NCBI GenBank assembly: GCA_947495035.1
Contig: CANLXI010000027.1
Coordinates: 27,094-91,093, forward strand
Source of the DNA: an uncultured Granulosicoccus sp.
GTDB lineage: Bacteria > Pseudomonadota > Gammaproteobacteria > Granulosicoccales > Granulosicoccaceae
Length of the DNA: 64,000 nucleotides
Reading direction: 5' to 3'
Below the pieces are notes generated by a model. It ran no database searches. It was not told where the DNA came from and saw only the letters and a program-made list of their open reading frames with translations. Positions 43,894 to 53,408 of the stretch are shown piece by piece (position 1 is the stretch's first letter; every line of letters begins with the position of its first letter). A program made the position numbers and the translations under genes.

Positions 43894-45591
43894 ATGAGTC
43901 CGACAAGTCGCTGGGGGCAGCGAATCCTGGCGTTGTGCCTGATGGTCCTGTTCCTGCTGCCAGTGGTACTGGGTCTGGGGGGCACCTTGCTGCCGGCCCT
44001 CGGGCTGACTCCCGAGCTGGCACCGGGTAACGGCTTCGCACAGATACTGAACGACCCGCGGTTCGTGCCAGCCCTGTCATTCAGTGTCTTCACCGGCATT
44101 GTCTCGACGGTGCTGATTCTGGCGATGACGCTACTGACACTGGTCTGTGTGCATGGCACGCGCTGGTGGTCGTGGATGAGCGCTCTCATGCCACCGGTTC
44201 TTGCCGTGCCGCACGCAGCTCTGGCCATCGGTCTGATTTTTCTGCTGGCGCCCAGTGGCGAACTGGTGCGTCTGATCTCCCCGGGCCTCAGCGGCTGGGA
44301 ACGTCCTCCGCAGGCCTGGGTGGTGCCGGACAGCGTCGGCTGGTCGCTGATCATCGGTCTGGTCATCAAGGAAACGCCCTTTCTGCTGCTGGCCGCGGTG
44401 TCGCAATTGTCGGCCCTGAATGTCTCGGCCTCCCTGCGCATCGGACGCACCCTCGGCTATGCCCCGGCGCGCTGCTGGAGCCGTCTGATCCTGCCGCGAC
44501 TGTATCCTCGCATCCGTCTGACCCTGCTGATCATTCTGGCTTTCAACCTGACCGTGGTGGACATGGCCATCCTGCTGGGACCAGGCAATCCGCCGACCCT
44601 GGCTGTCCTGCTGATGTCGCTGGTGAATGATCCGGGGTCGCGGGCTGCAGCATCGGCTGGCGCTGTGCTGTTGGGGGTGCTGGTGGCCCTGTGTTTCATC
44701 GCCATGATGGTTGTGGAGTGGGCTGTTGCACGCATTGCGGCAAGGCGTCGACAAAGTGGTGAGCGAGGCCATGGCATGAAACTGTTCCGCCGCCTTGGCA
44801 TGAGCGCGGTGATGGTGATCCTGATGGCCAGCATGTCGTCACTGCTGTTGCTGCTGCTCTGGAGTTTCACGCGTCGCTGGCGTTTTCCCGATGCGCTGCC
44901 GAGCCAGTGGACGCTGGCCAACTGGACAGCCAGAAGCGATATGCTGCTGCAACCTGCGATGACCACGCTTGGCATTGCGGTGACCGTGACGGTATTGTCG
45001 CTGCTGTCCGCCATCATCTGGCTGGAATTCGAGCGTCGTGCCATCGTGCCGCGAATGGACAGTATCTGGTTTGTTCCCTTGCTCATTCCTCAGGTCAGTC
45101 TGTTGTTCGGCTGGCAGGCGGTTGCGCTCTGGGCAGGCATCGACGGGCAATGGTGGAGCGTGGTCTACACCCACTGGCTGTATACCCTGCCGTATGTGAT
45201 TCTGATTCTGGCGGTAGCCTGGCGTGAGCTGGCTCCGCAGTGGGGGCAGGCGGCGCATGTTCTGGGCGCCGGTTACTGGCGAGTGCTGCTGCACATCCGT
45301 CTGCCACTGTTGCGGCGCCCGCTGTGTCAGGCCGCTGCCGTGGCGGTGGCGGTCAGTGTGGCGCAGTATCTGCCCACGCTGCTGATGGGGGCGGGACGCC
45401 ATTCGACCCTGGCAACCGAACTGGTCACCAGTTTCGGCGGGGTCGACCGGCGCGTGATAGCGGCACTGGCGGTATTGCAGAGCCTGCTGCCCCTGATGGC
45501 CTTTGTCCTGGCCCTGATCTATCCTGTCTGGCGCTCTTCCCGCGTGTCCCGCGAGGCAGTGCCTTCATCTTCACGAGCCCCTGATCGCTGA
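43894..45591 (+). CDS. ynjC: ABC transporter permease, fused two-half YnjC type
   Basis: 565 residues with about 12 membrane helices in two halves (first to about residue 280; second from about 295), each with an EAA-type loop (ASLRIGRTLGYAPARCWSRLILPRLYPRI and AAHVLGAGYWRVLLHIRLPLLRRP). This duplicated layout and the VFTGIVSTVLILAMTLLTLVCVHG segment match YnjC, which resembles Fe/thiamine/spermidine-type permeases. It shares one base with ynjD (TGATG), so translation is coupled. It starts 43 bases after ynjB. Confidence 0.93.
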   Translation: MSPTSRWGQRILALCLMVLFLLPVVLGLGGTLLPALGLTPELAPGNGFAQILNDPRFVPALSFSVFTGIVSTVLILAMTLLTLVCVHGTRWWSWMSALMPPVLAVPHAALAIGLIFLLAPSGELVRLISPGLSGWERPPQAWVVPDSVGWSLIIGLVIKETPFLLLAAVSQLSALNVSASLRIGRTLGYAPARCWSRLILPRLYPRIRLTLLIILAFNLTVVDMAILLGPGNPPTLAVLLMSLVNDPGSRAAASAGAVLLGVLVALCFIAMMVVEWAVARIAARRRQSGERGHGMKLFRRLGMSAVMVILMASMSSLLLLLLWSFTRRWRFPDALPSQWTLANWTARSDMLLQPAMTTLGIAVTVTVLSLLSAIIWLEFERRAIVPRMDSIWFVPLLIPQVSLLFGWQAVALWAGIDGQWWSVVYTHWLYTLPYVILILAVAWRELAPQWGQAAHVLGAGYWRVLLHIRLPLLRRPLCQAAAVAVAVSVAQYLPTLLMGAGRHSTLATELVTSFGGVDRRVIAALAVLQSLLPLMAFVLALIYPVWRSSRVSREAVPSSSRAPDR

Positions 45592-46223
45592 TGCACGAAC
45601 TCTGCGTAAGAGACTTGAGCCTGCAATTGCCCAATGGCAAATGGCTGGTACGCAATCTGTCATTCAATGTGGAACCCGGGCAGGTACTGGCCCTGATGGG
45701 ACCCAGTGGTTGTGGCAAATCGAGTCTGTTGAGCTGGCTGACCGGCACCATCGCGCCGAAACTGTGCGCCACGGGCGAGGTCTGGCTCGGGCCACGAGAA
45801 CTGACCTGTCTGCCAACCGAGAAGCGGCGTCTGGGTCTGATGCTGCAGCAGGATTACCTGTTTCCTCACATGAGTGTTGGCGACAATCTGCGTTTCGGTC
45901 TGCGCGGCGGCAGTCGGGAGGAGCGTCGTCTGCGTATCAGCCAGACTCTGGCCGAGGCTTCCCTGGCCGGCATGGAACATCGCGATCCGGCCACACTTTC
46001 GGGCGGACAGCGTGCGCGGGTCAGCTTGATCAGAACCCTGTTGTCCGATCCCTGCGCCCTGTTGCTCGATGAGCCCTTCTCCGGTCTCGACGCCACCTTG
46101 AGAGAACAGATCAGGCAGTTCACCTGGCAATCGGCGAAAGAGCTGCCGGTGGTGTTGGTGACACATGATGAGGCGGATATTCCACCGCAGGCGAATATCC
46201 TGAATCTGGGCCATGCACAATGA
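45591..46223 (+). CDS. ynjD: ABC transporter ATP-binding protein YnjD
   Basis: 210 residues, a compact ABC ATPase: Walker A MGPSGCGKSSLLSWLTG, Q-loop LMLQQDYLFPHMSV, signature TLSGGQRARVSLIRTLL, Walker B ALLLDEPFSGLDATL, and VTHDEAD. The length and the ELPVVLVTHDEADIPPQANILNLG ending match YnjD. It energises YnjC with YnjB as binding protein. The ynjF gene follows after 15 bases. Confidence 0.95.
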   Translation: MHELCVRDLSLQLPNGKWLVRNLSFNVEPGQVLALMGPSGCGKSSLLSWLTGTIAPKLCATGEVWLGPRELTCLPTEKRRLGLMLQQDYLFPHMSVGDNLRFGLRGGSREERRLRISQTLAEASLAGMEHRDPATLSGGQRARVSLIRTLLSDPCALLLDEPFSGLDATLREQIRQFTWQSAKELPVVLVTHDEADIPPQANILNLGHAQ

Positions 46224-46238
46224 GGAGGAAGGCCTGAC

Positions 46239-46844
46239 ATGCTGGACAAATATCTGGTGCCGCGCTTGAAACCGGCGTTGCGCGGCGTTGCCCGGCAGTT
46301 GCAACGGCGCGGGGTGAAGGCGGACCATCTCACGGTCGCCGGATTTGTGGCCGGTCTGGCCTGTGTGCCGCTGCTGGCGACCGGTCACAACGGGTTGGCC
46401 CTGATCTGTCTGTTGCTCAATCGCCTGGCGGATGGGCTCGATGGGGAGCTGGCGAGACTGGATGAGCCGAGCGATGCCGGAGGTTATCTGGATATCACTC
46501 TGGATTTCATCTTCTATGCCGTGTTTCCGCTGGGCTTTGCCCTGGCGGATCCGGCAGCCTTTGCTCTGCCAGCCGCCGTATTGATCGCCAGCTTTGTCGG
46601 TACCGGGGCCAGTTTTCTGGCCTTCGCCACGCAGGCGCAGAAGCACTCCCTGGAGAGTCCCGATTTTGCGTACAAGAGCCTGTACTATCTCAACGGCCTG
46701 GCCGAGGGTACCGAAACGATTCTCTGCTTTGTCTTGATGTGCTTGCTACCGGCCTGGTTTGCGCCCATTGCCTGGAGTTTTGCCGCGATCTGTCTGATCA
46801 CGGCCATCAATCGGATCTACTTCGGTTACCGCACACTGCAGTAG
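46239..46844 (+). CDS. ynjF: CDP-alcohol phosphatidyltransferase family protein, YnjF type
   Basis: 201 residues, multi-pass. The CDP-alcohol phosphotransferase motif is complete in NRLADGLDGELARLDEPSDAGGYLDITLD (D-x2-DG-x2-AR-x8-G-x3-D-x3-D, where the last Asp is the base). YnjF substrates are not known; the family transfers a phospho-alcohol to an acceptor lipid or polyol. It is part of the ynjBCD(E)F gene order of E. coli; the rhodanese-like ynjE that usually lies between ynjD and ynjF is absent here. Confidence 0.92.
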   Translation: MLDKYLVPRLKPALRGVARQLQRRGVKADHLTVAGFVAGLACVPLLATGHNGLALICLLLNRLADGLDGELARLDEPSDAGGYLDITLDFIFYAVFPLGFALADPAAFALPAAVLIASFVGTGASFLAFATQAQKHSLESPDFAYKSLYYLNGLAEGTETILCFVLMCLLPAWFAPIAWSFAAICLITAINRIYFGYRTLQ

Positions 46845-46945
46845 CTACTGAAACCTGTTTTCCTCCATGTAGCCACAGAAAGGTGGCAGCAAATTCTCTG
46901 TTCCGGTAAGTTGTTCTCCCAAACGTCCTACTGGTTGAATGTGTA

Positions 46946-47662
46946 GTGAGCCTCAGACATCAAAGCCTGGCTATTCTGTTTTGCGCAGTGACGGTGCAAG
47001 GCTGCCAGAATTCCTCGGCCACGGATGGTAACAGTGAAGCTCTTGATCCCGTCAGTGAGCCCGGTGCGCCGGCGGATGACGGCGATGGATCACAGCGCGG
47101 GGAGGGGGTCGCACCTCTTGTGGATGGCCTGCCCGATGAAGACCCGGTTCCGGTTGAGAGTGTCGGGCCGGAAGGAGACAGCAATCTGTCCGTCGATGGT
47201 CGGCTCTACCCGTTGAAGTCGGCGCTGGGGGATATCTGGGGGGAGACCGGTGAGCACTTCAATGTCAACTTCACGCTTGCCAACGGCATGTATCAGCCGG
47301 ACGTGCTGGAGGTGAGCGGACGCCAGTACGATGTGCTGACGCCGGTGGCAACCAGCGCTCTGTTCTACGCCAGGATGTACAGCCCCGGCGACCAGTTCTC
47401 ACTGGTCACCTACAGCTACTCGCCGTTTGGAGATGGGGGCGGCGTGCTGGCCGGCAATGCCTTTTTCGCCGATGCCCATGTCGGCGTGGATGAGGACCTG
47501 AGCGGCGATGTCGAGGATGATGAAAAACGGATGGTTGTTGGTGGCACCATCGACTTCACCGGCACCCTGCCGTACATCGAACTGCATTTCAGTGTGACGC
47601 TGGAGGATGGTCAGCTGGTCAAGGGCCATTACACCGGCCTGTTCGATTTCACCCGCCGCTGA
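46946..47662 (+). CDS. Unknown lipoprotein
   Basis: 238 residues from a GTG. A signal peptide ends in the lipobox VQGC (Cys20), followed by an Asp/Glu/Gly/Pro-rich linker of about 60 residues and a beta-rich domain of about 160 (YPLKSALGDIWGETGEHFNVNFTLANGMY; VGGTIDFTGTLPYIELHFSVTLEDGQLVKGHYTGLFDF). The last strand set recalls lipocalin-like or calycin folds, but no motif is decisive. It stands 101 bases after ynjF on the same strand and is isolated from the RND genes by a hairpin. Confidence 0.72.
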   Translation: MSLRHQSLAILFCAVTVQGCQNSSATDGNSEALDPVSEPGAPADDGDGSQRGEGVAPLVDGLPDEDPVPVESVGPEGDSNLSVDGRLYPLKSALGDIWGETGEHFNVNFTLANGMYQPDVLEVSGRQYDVLTPVATSALFYARMYSPGDQFSLVTYSYSPFGDGGGVLAGNAFFADAHVGVDEDLSGDVEDDEKRMVVGGTIDFTGTLPYIELHFSVTLEDGQLVKGHYTGLFDFTRR

Positions 47663-47695
47663 CCATACTGACAGTCAGTCAGTCAGTCTGCTTGC

Positions 47696-47728
47696 CCTGC
47701 CTGCTGACGGAGATGTTCGGCAGGCAGG
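47696..47728. terminator. Bidirectional hairpin between lipoprotein and RND genes
   Basis: Nine-base-pair perfect stem (CCTGCCTGC/GCAGGCAGG) with a 15-base loop in the 98-base gap between convergent genes. A short GTCA tetranucleotide run (about 47671-47688) lies just before it. Confidence 0.5.
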
Positions 47729-47760
47729 ACACACAGCCGTACGATGTCCTCAGCCGCTGA

Positions 47761-50700
47761 TCACGCTGGCTGCTGAGCGGGGAGTTCCTCCAGGCTGCCT
47801 CCCAGGTCTCGGGCAATCAGCATGTAGATGGACGGGATGACAAACAGGGTGAACAAGGTGCCGATTCCCATGCCACCCACCAGAACCAGGCCGATGGAAT
47901 TACGCGCTTCGGCTCCCGGGCCGGAAACCAGAACCAGCGGAAAGTGACCGGCAACCGTGGCAACGGTGGTCATCAGGATCGGGCGAAAGCGGGTTGAGGC
48001 CGCTGCTCTGACCGCAGCCAGTTTGTGCAAGCCCTGTTCCTGCATGTGCTTGGCAAACTCCACCAGCAGGATGCCGTTCTTGGCGACCAGTCCGACCAGT
48101 GTCACCAGACCCACTTGCGAGTAGATGTTGAGGGTGGTGGTGAAGCTGTTGGTCCAGTAGGGCATCTCCGGGTTCGGCATCTTCAGGAAGGTGAAGATGA
48201 GCGCGCCGAACATGGCCAGCGGTACCGAGCCTGCGAGGATGACCAGAGGGTCGCGAAAGCTGTTGAACTGAGCGGCCAGAGTCAGGTAGATCAGGACAAC
48301 GGCCAGGCCGAAGGCCGGCAGGAACTTGTTGCCTTCCAGGCGCAACTGCCGGGATTCTCCGGTGTAATCCACGGTATAGCCCGATGGCAGGATTTCCGCG
48401 GCCGTGGTTTCCAGAAAGCTCAGCGCTTCGTCGAGGGTCGAGATGGTCACGCCACTGAGCTTGACGGCATTGAGTTGCTGAAATCGGTTCAGGGTACGTG
48501 GCACCGTACTGTCTTCGATGCTGGCCACCGAGCCGAGCTGGATCATCTCTCCTTCTGGTCCGGTGACATAGAGTTCCTCGAGTTGTTCCGGATTCAGACG
48601 ATCCACCCGGTTGGCTTGCGGGATGACCTTGTAGCTGCGCCCGTCGATGTTGAAGCGATTGACGAAGCCCCCGCCGAGCAAGGTGCCGACATCGGCGCCG
48701 ACCTGCTGCATGGTGAGTCCCATATCGGCGACCTTGTCGCGGTCGATGATCAGTTCCGACTGCGCCTTGTCGATCTTGGTGTCGATGATGGGCGGGAAGG
48801 CAAACAGGCCGGACTGCATGGCGCGCATCTGGATCTGCTGGGCAAATTCCAGGATGGCGTCCGGTTCGGCGGTGGAGGCGAGGATGAATTCCACCGGGAA
48901 CTGCCCACCACCCGGCAAGGCCGGTGGCGTGACCGGGATCATGCTGATGCCGGGAATGTCATTGAGCTTCTGTGCAATCTCGGGCTTGATCTCGAACACC
49001 GATCGTTCGCGTGCGTCCCAGTCCTCGAGCACCATGCCGCCGAAGCCCGAGGAGGGGAAGGTCAGCTGGAAGGTGAAGGTGGTTTCATCGACACTGCGAA
49101 AGGCCTCGTCGGCCTGTGCCGCGAAGCGGCTGGCATTGTCCATGGTGGTGTTACCGGCGCCATCGACGATACCGAACAGTACCCCCTGATCTTCGGTGGG
49201 GGCCAGTTCCTTGGCCGACATGCTGAACATGGGGATGCACAGCAATGTGATCACGATCCACACCATATAGACCGCTGGCCGAGCCTTGAGAGTGCCATCG
49301 AGCAGCCGGGTATAGCGATGTCGCACCGCGAAGAAGACGGTGTTGACCTTCTTCTGGAAGCCACGTTCCGCGGCACCTTCACGCAGCAGAGTGCCGGAGA
49401 GCATCGGTGAGAGTGTCAGTGCCACAACGCCTGAAATGGTCACGGCTCCTGCCAGGGTGAAGGCAAATTCCTGAAACAGGGAGCCTGTCAAACCGCCCTG
49501 CAACCCGATGGGCAGGTACACGGCGACCAGGGTTGCAGTCATGGCAATGACCGGGCCCACCAGTTCCCTGGCACCCAGCAGGGCCGCTTCCATGCGCGAC
49601 AGCCCTTCACTGATGTGTCGCTCGACGTTCTCCACCACCACGATGGCATCGTCGACCACCAGACCGACCGAGAGCACCACCGCCAGCAAGGTGAGCAGAT
49701 TGACACTGAAGCCGAACATCTGCATCAGGAATACGGCGCCGATGAGCGAGATGGGGATGGAGACGATGGGCACGATGACAGATCGCACGGAGCCCATGAA
49801 CAGGTAGATCACCAGCATCACGATGATCAGGGTTTCGGTCAGGGTGGAGATGACTTCGCGAATGGAGCTGGCGATGTATTCGGATGCATCGTAGGCAACA
49901 TTGGCCGTCATGCCGGTCGGCAGCGCGCTCTTGATGTCATCGAGTTCGGCGCGGACCAGTTTGATCACGTCCAGCGTATTGGCGTTGGGCAGCGGGAAGA
50001 TGCCCATGAAGATCGACTCGGCACCGTTGTAGCGAACCTCCATGTCGTAATTGTCGGCACCGAGTTCGACCGTGGCGACGTCGCGGATGCGGATGACGGC
50101 GTCATCGGCGGCACGCAAGACGAGGTTTTCGAATTCCTCGACCGTGGACAGATCGGTATTGGCGGCCAGGTTGACTTCGATCAGGGCGCCCTTGGTCTTG
50201 CCCAGAGCGGCGAGATAGTTGTTGGCAGTCAGCGCCTGACGAACCTGTAGCGGCGTGATGCCATGGGCTGCCAGCAGTTCCGGGTCCAGCCAGATGCGCA
50301 TGGCGAAATTGCGGCCACCGAGGATATCGGCACGCTGCACGCCGTCGAGCGCGCTGAGGCGAGGTTGCACCACACGAGTCAGGAAGTCGGTGATCTGGTT
50401 CGGCTGCAGAATGTCGGAGGTAAAGCTCAGGTAGGCCGAGGCAAAGGCGCTGTCTGCCGATTCGACGTTGATGACCGGTATCTCGGCTTCCGGGGGCAGA
50501 TCCCCACGCACCTGGTTCACCTTCGCGCTGATTTCGGACAGAGCCTTGATGGGGTCATAGTTGAGTTCCAGCCGCACCCGCACGGTGGACAGGCCCAACT
50601 GGCTGGAGGATTCGACATAATCGACGCCATCGGCGCCTGATACGGCACGCTCCAGTGGTGTCGAGATGAAGCCGCGGACCAGATCCGCGCTGGCACCCAC

Positions 50701-50853
50701 ATAGGCGGTGGTCACGGTGACCACCGCATTGTCGTTCCGAGGGTATTGCCGCACACTCAGGCTGCTGATGGCCTGGATGCCGGCTATCAGTATCAACAGG
50801 CTGACCACGATGGCCAGCACCGGACGCTTGACGAAAAGGTCGGTGAATCGCAT
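47761..50853 (-). CDS. RND-family multidrug efflux pump, inner-membrane subunit
   Basis: 1030 residues, standard for AcrB/MexB-class (HAE-1) pumps. Opening MRFTDLFVKRPVLAIVVSLLILIAGIQAI with the first helix, GADGVDYVESSSQLGLSTV in the porter domain, and TM4 Asp pair LSVGLVVDDAIVVVENVERHI for proton relay. Twelve membrane helices are expected. It is closest in style to MexK/MexW-type two-gene systems without their own outer-membrane channel; none is encoded here, so a TolC elsewhere is needed. It starts 9 bases before the adaptor stop region in the order adaptor-pump on the minus strand. Confidence 0.95.
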   Translation of the reverse strand: MRFTDLFVKRPVLAIVVSLLILIAGIQAISSLSVRQYPRNDNAVVTVTTAYVGASADLVRGFISTPLERAVSGADGVDYVESSSQLGLSTVRVRLELNYDPIKALSEISAKVNQVRGDLPPEAEIPVINVESADSAFASAYLSFTSDILQPNQITDFLTRVVQPRLSALDGVQRADILGGRNFAMRIWLDPELLAAHGITPLQVRQALTANNYLAALGKTKGALIEVNLAANTDLSTVEEFENLVLRAADDAVIRIRDVATVELGADNYDMEVRYNGAESIFMGIFPLPNANTLDVIKLVRAELDDIKSALPTGMTANVAYDASEYIASSIREVISTLTETLIIVMLVIYLFMGSVRSVIVPIVSIPISLIGAVFLMQMFGFSVNLLTLLAVVLSVGLVVDDAIVVVENVERHISEGLSRMEAALLGARELVGPVIAMTATLVAVYLPIGLQGGLTGSLFQEFAFTLAGAVTISGVVALTLSPMLSGTLLREGAAERGFQKKVNTVFFAVRHRYTRLLDGTLKARPAVYMVWIVITLLCIPMFSMSAKELAPTEDQGVLFGIVDGAGNTTMDNASRFAAQADEAFRSVDETTFTFQLTFPSSGFGGMVLEDWDARERSVFEIKPEIAQKLNDIPGISMIPVTPPALPGGGQFPVEFILASTAEPDAILEFAQQIQMRAMQSGLFAFPPIIDTKIDKAQSELIIDRDKVADMGLTMQQVGADVGTLLGGGFVNRFNIDGRSYKVIPQANRVDRLNPEQLEELYVTGPEGEMIQLGSVASIEDSTVPRTLNRFQQLNAVKLSGVTISTLDEALSFLETTAAEILPSGYTVDYTGESRQLRLEGNKFLPAFGLAVVLIYLTLAAQFNSFRDPLVILAGSVPLAMFGALIFTFLKMPNPEMPYWTNSFTTTLNIYSQVGLVTLVGLVAKNGILLVEFAKHMQEQGLHKLAAVRAAASTRFRPILMTTVATVAGHFPLVLVSGPGAEARNSIGLVLVGGMGIGTLFTLFVIPSIYMLIARDLGGSLEELPAQQPA

Positions 50854-50861
50854 CGCTGTTC

Positions 50862-51992
50862 TCAGGAGTTGTCGGGTTGCGGCTTGGTGCTCGCTTCGGA
50901 GCCTCCTTCCATGACATTCACGGGGGCGCCATTGCGCAACTTGAAGACACCATCATTGGCCACCTGCAGGCCGGCTTCCAGGCCTTTGGTGACTTCCACG
51001 AAGTCCCCGCGTCGTTCACCCAACTGCACGAACTGCTGGCGGACGACGGTCTGCTCGTTTTCGTCGTTTTCCACGATGAAGACCGAGTCGCCATACGTGG
51101 CAAAGCTCACGGAGGTCAATGGGACGGTCAGCACTTCTCGGGTGGCCGGCAGCACCACTTCCACGCTGGCGTACATGCCCGGCAGCAAGGCGGGTGCCGA
51201 GGTGCCGTCATCGGCTGTGACATCCAGCGTCGCCTGGGTGCGAACCGTTCGGGTCGAGCTGTCGATCTCGGTGTTGATGGCCGTGATCCTGCCGTTGAAG
51301 ACCCGGTCAGGGACGGCATCGGTGGTGACACGCACCTGCAGGCCGTCTGCAATGCTGGCCAATGCCTGCTGCGGCAAGGAGAAGTTCACGCGCATGGGGT
51401 CGAAGGCCTGCAGCGAGACGATCCCGACGCCTTGTGCCAGATCCTGACCGATGTCGACCAGGCGTAGGCCAAGTCGTCCGTCGAAAGGGGCCACGATGCG
51501 CTTCTTGGCCAGACTTGCCTTGATGTTGTCCAGCTGGGCCTGTGCCGCACTGGCCTGGGAACGTGCAGAGTCGTACTCCGAGCGCGACACGACCTTGCTG
51601 TTGAACAAGCGGTTGACTCGGTCAAGGTTGCTGTTGGCCAGCACCAGATCCGATTCGGCAGCCTTCATCTGGGCATCTTCGGTGCTGGTTTCCTGCTGCA
51701 CCAGCACATCGCCCGCAGAGACGCGCTCACCGCCATCGAAGAACAATTGCGAGACTCGGCCTGGCAGGTCGGCGGTGATGACCACCCCCTGTGCCGCTTC
51801 GAGGGTGCCGATGGCCTTGAAGGTGGTTTCCCAGCTCGTGTTGCTGACGTCAACGGCAGTCACGGCAGTCTTGGGGGGAACGGCTTCCGCACCGGCTGCG
51901 ATCAGCTCCTTGATTTGCAGCGCTTTCACGCCACCCAGTATTCCGATCACGACCAGCAGGCCTAACAGAGAGAGGGCTATTCGTTTTTTCAT
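50862..51992 (-). CDS. RND efflux periplasmic adaptor (membrane-fusion) protein
   Basis: 376 residues from ATG 51992 (MKKRIALSLLGLLVVIGILG, an uncleaved signal-anchor); a GTG at 52031 would add 13 residues without a ribosome-binding site. Lipoyl half-motifs flank a helical hairpin (VSQLFFDGGERVSAGDVLVQQETS; AAESDLVLANSNLDRVNRLFNSKVVSRSEYDSARSQAS; IVAPFDGRLGLRLVDIGQDLAQG), followed by beta-barrel and membrane-proximal domains. It bridges the pump to TolC. First gene of the two-gene unit. No local repressor gene is seen. Upstream lies the ATGGGTGTC cluster. Confidence 0.93.
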   Translation of the reverse strand: MKKRIALSLLGLLVVIGILGGVKALQIKELIAAGAEAVPPKTAVTAVDVSNTSWETTFKAIGTLEAAQGVVITADLPGRVSQLFFDGGERVSAGDVLVQQETSTEDAQMKAAESDLVLANSNLDRVNRLFNSKVVSRSEYDSARSQASAAQAQLDNIKASLAKKRIVAPFDGRLGLRLVDIGQDLAQGVGIVSLQAFDPMRVNFSLPQQALASIADGLQVRVTTDAVPDRVFNGRITAINTEIDSSTRTVRTQATLDVTADDGTSAPALLPGMYASVEVVLPATREVLTVPLTSVSFATYGDSVFIVENDENEQTVVRQQFVQLGERRGDFVEVTKGLEAGLQVANDGVFKLRNGAPVNVMEGGSEASTKPQPDNS

Positions 51993-52031
51993 CAGTTTTA
52001 ACTGTGCTGCCGCGGCGTCGTTGTCAGACAC

Positions 52032-52415
52032 GCGAGGTGAAGAAGCAGGGGCGGGTGAAAGAATAGTACGAATTGATGTGTGTGCGTGTCGGCACTTCCT
52101 GACTTTGGCCGAGGAATGGGGCCGCTTGGTTGACGAATGCGGCAGAAAAACTCATGGCTTGCCGTCAGCGGTGCGGGGGGCGACAGAGTAGGGGATAGGT
52201 ATGAATAGTGGGTGACGGGTATGTTGCGGGAGAGGCGTATATGGGTGTCTGGTGTGGTGTGGAGTTGGCGTGTTCGTGGGTGTCTGGTCTTCGGTGTGTG
52301 GGTGTCTGGTCTTGGTATATGGGTGTCTGGTCTCACCGGGGAAGGGGATGGGGGGCATTCGTGGTGCGATGATTCATGGGTGTCTGGTATCGTGCGCGCC
52401 TGTTATTGATACTGG
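52032..52415. other. Intergenic region carrying the ATGGGTGTCTGG cluster
   Basis: A 384-base divergent gap between the RND adaptor and the threonine-dehydratase-like gene. It is G/T-rich on the plus strand from about 52180. Five motif copies occupy 52241-52387; short open frames here (rich in WVSG on one strand, DTH on the other) are artefacts of the repeats. Promoters for both flanking genes must lie here too. Confidence 0.7.
52241..52387 (+). repeat. Five direct copies of (A/G)TGGGTGTCTGG in an intergenic region
   Basis: Copies at 52241, 52276, 52298, 52319 and 52376, all in the same orientation, mostly followed by T. Spacings are 35, 22, 21 and 57 bases. Two have G in place of the first A. 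The core is identical to copies inside genes at 2.45, 25.2-25.9 and 60.4-60.7 kb. Confidence 0.9.
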
Positions 52416-53408
52416 ATGGGTGGGATGTCGGATTTTGCGGGGGTGAGGGGAGAGCAGGGCTTGCGTGAGGTGGCCGAGCGGATCGGGGCTCATGTGCTGC
52501 GCACGCCGACTGTCAGCTGGCCTGCACCGAGTGATGCCAGCGGTGAGTGCTTCGTCAAGCTCGAGCTGTTGCAGCGCACCGGGAGCTTCAAGCCTCGTGG
52601 CGCCATCAACACGATCATGCAGATTCTGGCCGAGCATGAAGGGCCCGGACCTCATCCCGGTGTCACGGCTTTCTCGGCGGGCAATCATGCGATTGCCACG
52701 GCCTATGCTGCCGCCCGACTGGGAACCACGGCCAAGGTGGTCATGCCGCGAACGGCCAATCCTGTGCGAGTCGAGCGCGTTCGGGCTCTGGGAGCCGAGC
52801 TGGTATTCGGCGATACGATCAGTGATCTGTATGCCCTGGTCGAGCAGATCCGGCAGGAGGAGGGGCGTGTCCTGGTACACCCCTTCGAGGGGCCGCGGAC
52901 CGTGGAAGGTTGTGCCACTGCAGGTCTGGAACTCAGTGATGATGTGCCCGGTCTGGATGCGGTCATCGTTCCGGTCGGGGGCGGAGGCCTGATTTCGGGC
53001 ATTGCGGCGGCCATTCATCACTGTCAGCCGGATTGCAAGGTCTATGGGGTGGAGCCGCAAGGCGCTGATGGCATGCAACAGTCTCTGCGAGCAGGGCAGG
53101 CACTGCCGCAGATCGAGGTGGATACCATCGCTGACAGTCTCGGGGCTCCGATGCACGCACCGTTCACCTTCTCGGTGATTCAGCAATACGTGCATCGTGT
53201 GGTCAGCGTCTCCGACGACGAGTTGCGGCAGGGCATGCGCATCCTGTTCAACGACATGAAGCTGGCAGCCGAGCCGGCCTGTGCCGCGGCACTGGCCGCC
53301 CTGCGTGGTCCACTGGCTGAAGAGTTGTCCGGCCGGCGTGTGGCCCTGATCGCCTGCGGCAGCAATATCGACTTCGAAACCTACCAGCGGCACATGCTTC
53401 AGCAGTGA
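52416..53408 (+). CDS. PLP-dependent threonine/serine ammonia-lyase-like enzyme
   Basis: 330 residues; ATG 52416 or 52425. A fold-type-II PLP enzyme: FVKLELLQRTGSFKPRGA with Schiff-base Lys59, SAGNHAIATAYAAARLG (substrate and cofactor loop), and the phosphate-binding VPVGGGGLISGIAAA. Length is that of catabolic threonine dehydratase or serine racemase without an ACT regulatory domain. It deaminates threonine or serine to keto acids, or acts on a hydroxy-amino acid such as an ectoine derivative; the choice cannot be made from sequence alone. It precedes the TRAP transporter by 232 bases on the same strand. Confidence 0.88.
   Translation: MGGMSDFAGVRGEQGLREVAERIGAHVLRTPTVSWPAPSDASGECFVKLELLQRTGSFKPRGAINTIMQILAEHEGPGPHPGVTAFSAGNHAIATAYAAARLGTTAKVVMPRTANPVRVERVRALGAELVFGDTISDLYALVEQIRQEEGRVLVHPFEGPRTVEGCATAGLELSDDVPGLDAVIVPVGGGGLISGIAAAIHHCQPDCKVYGVEPQGADGMQQSLRAGQALPQIEVDTIADSLGAPMHAPFTFSVIQQYVHRVVSVSDDELRQGMRILFNDMKLAAEPACAAALAALRGPLAEELSGRRVALIACGSNIDFETYQRHMLQQ

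Noticed and set aside
48025..49410. A 461-codon plus-strand frame within the RND pump
   Set aside because: Antisense shadow of a pump gene with complete family motifs.
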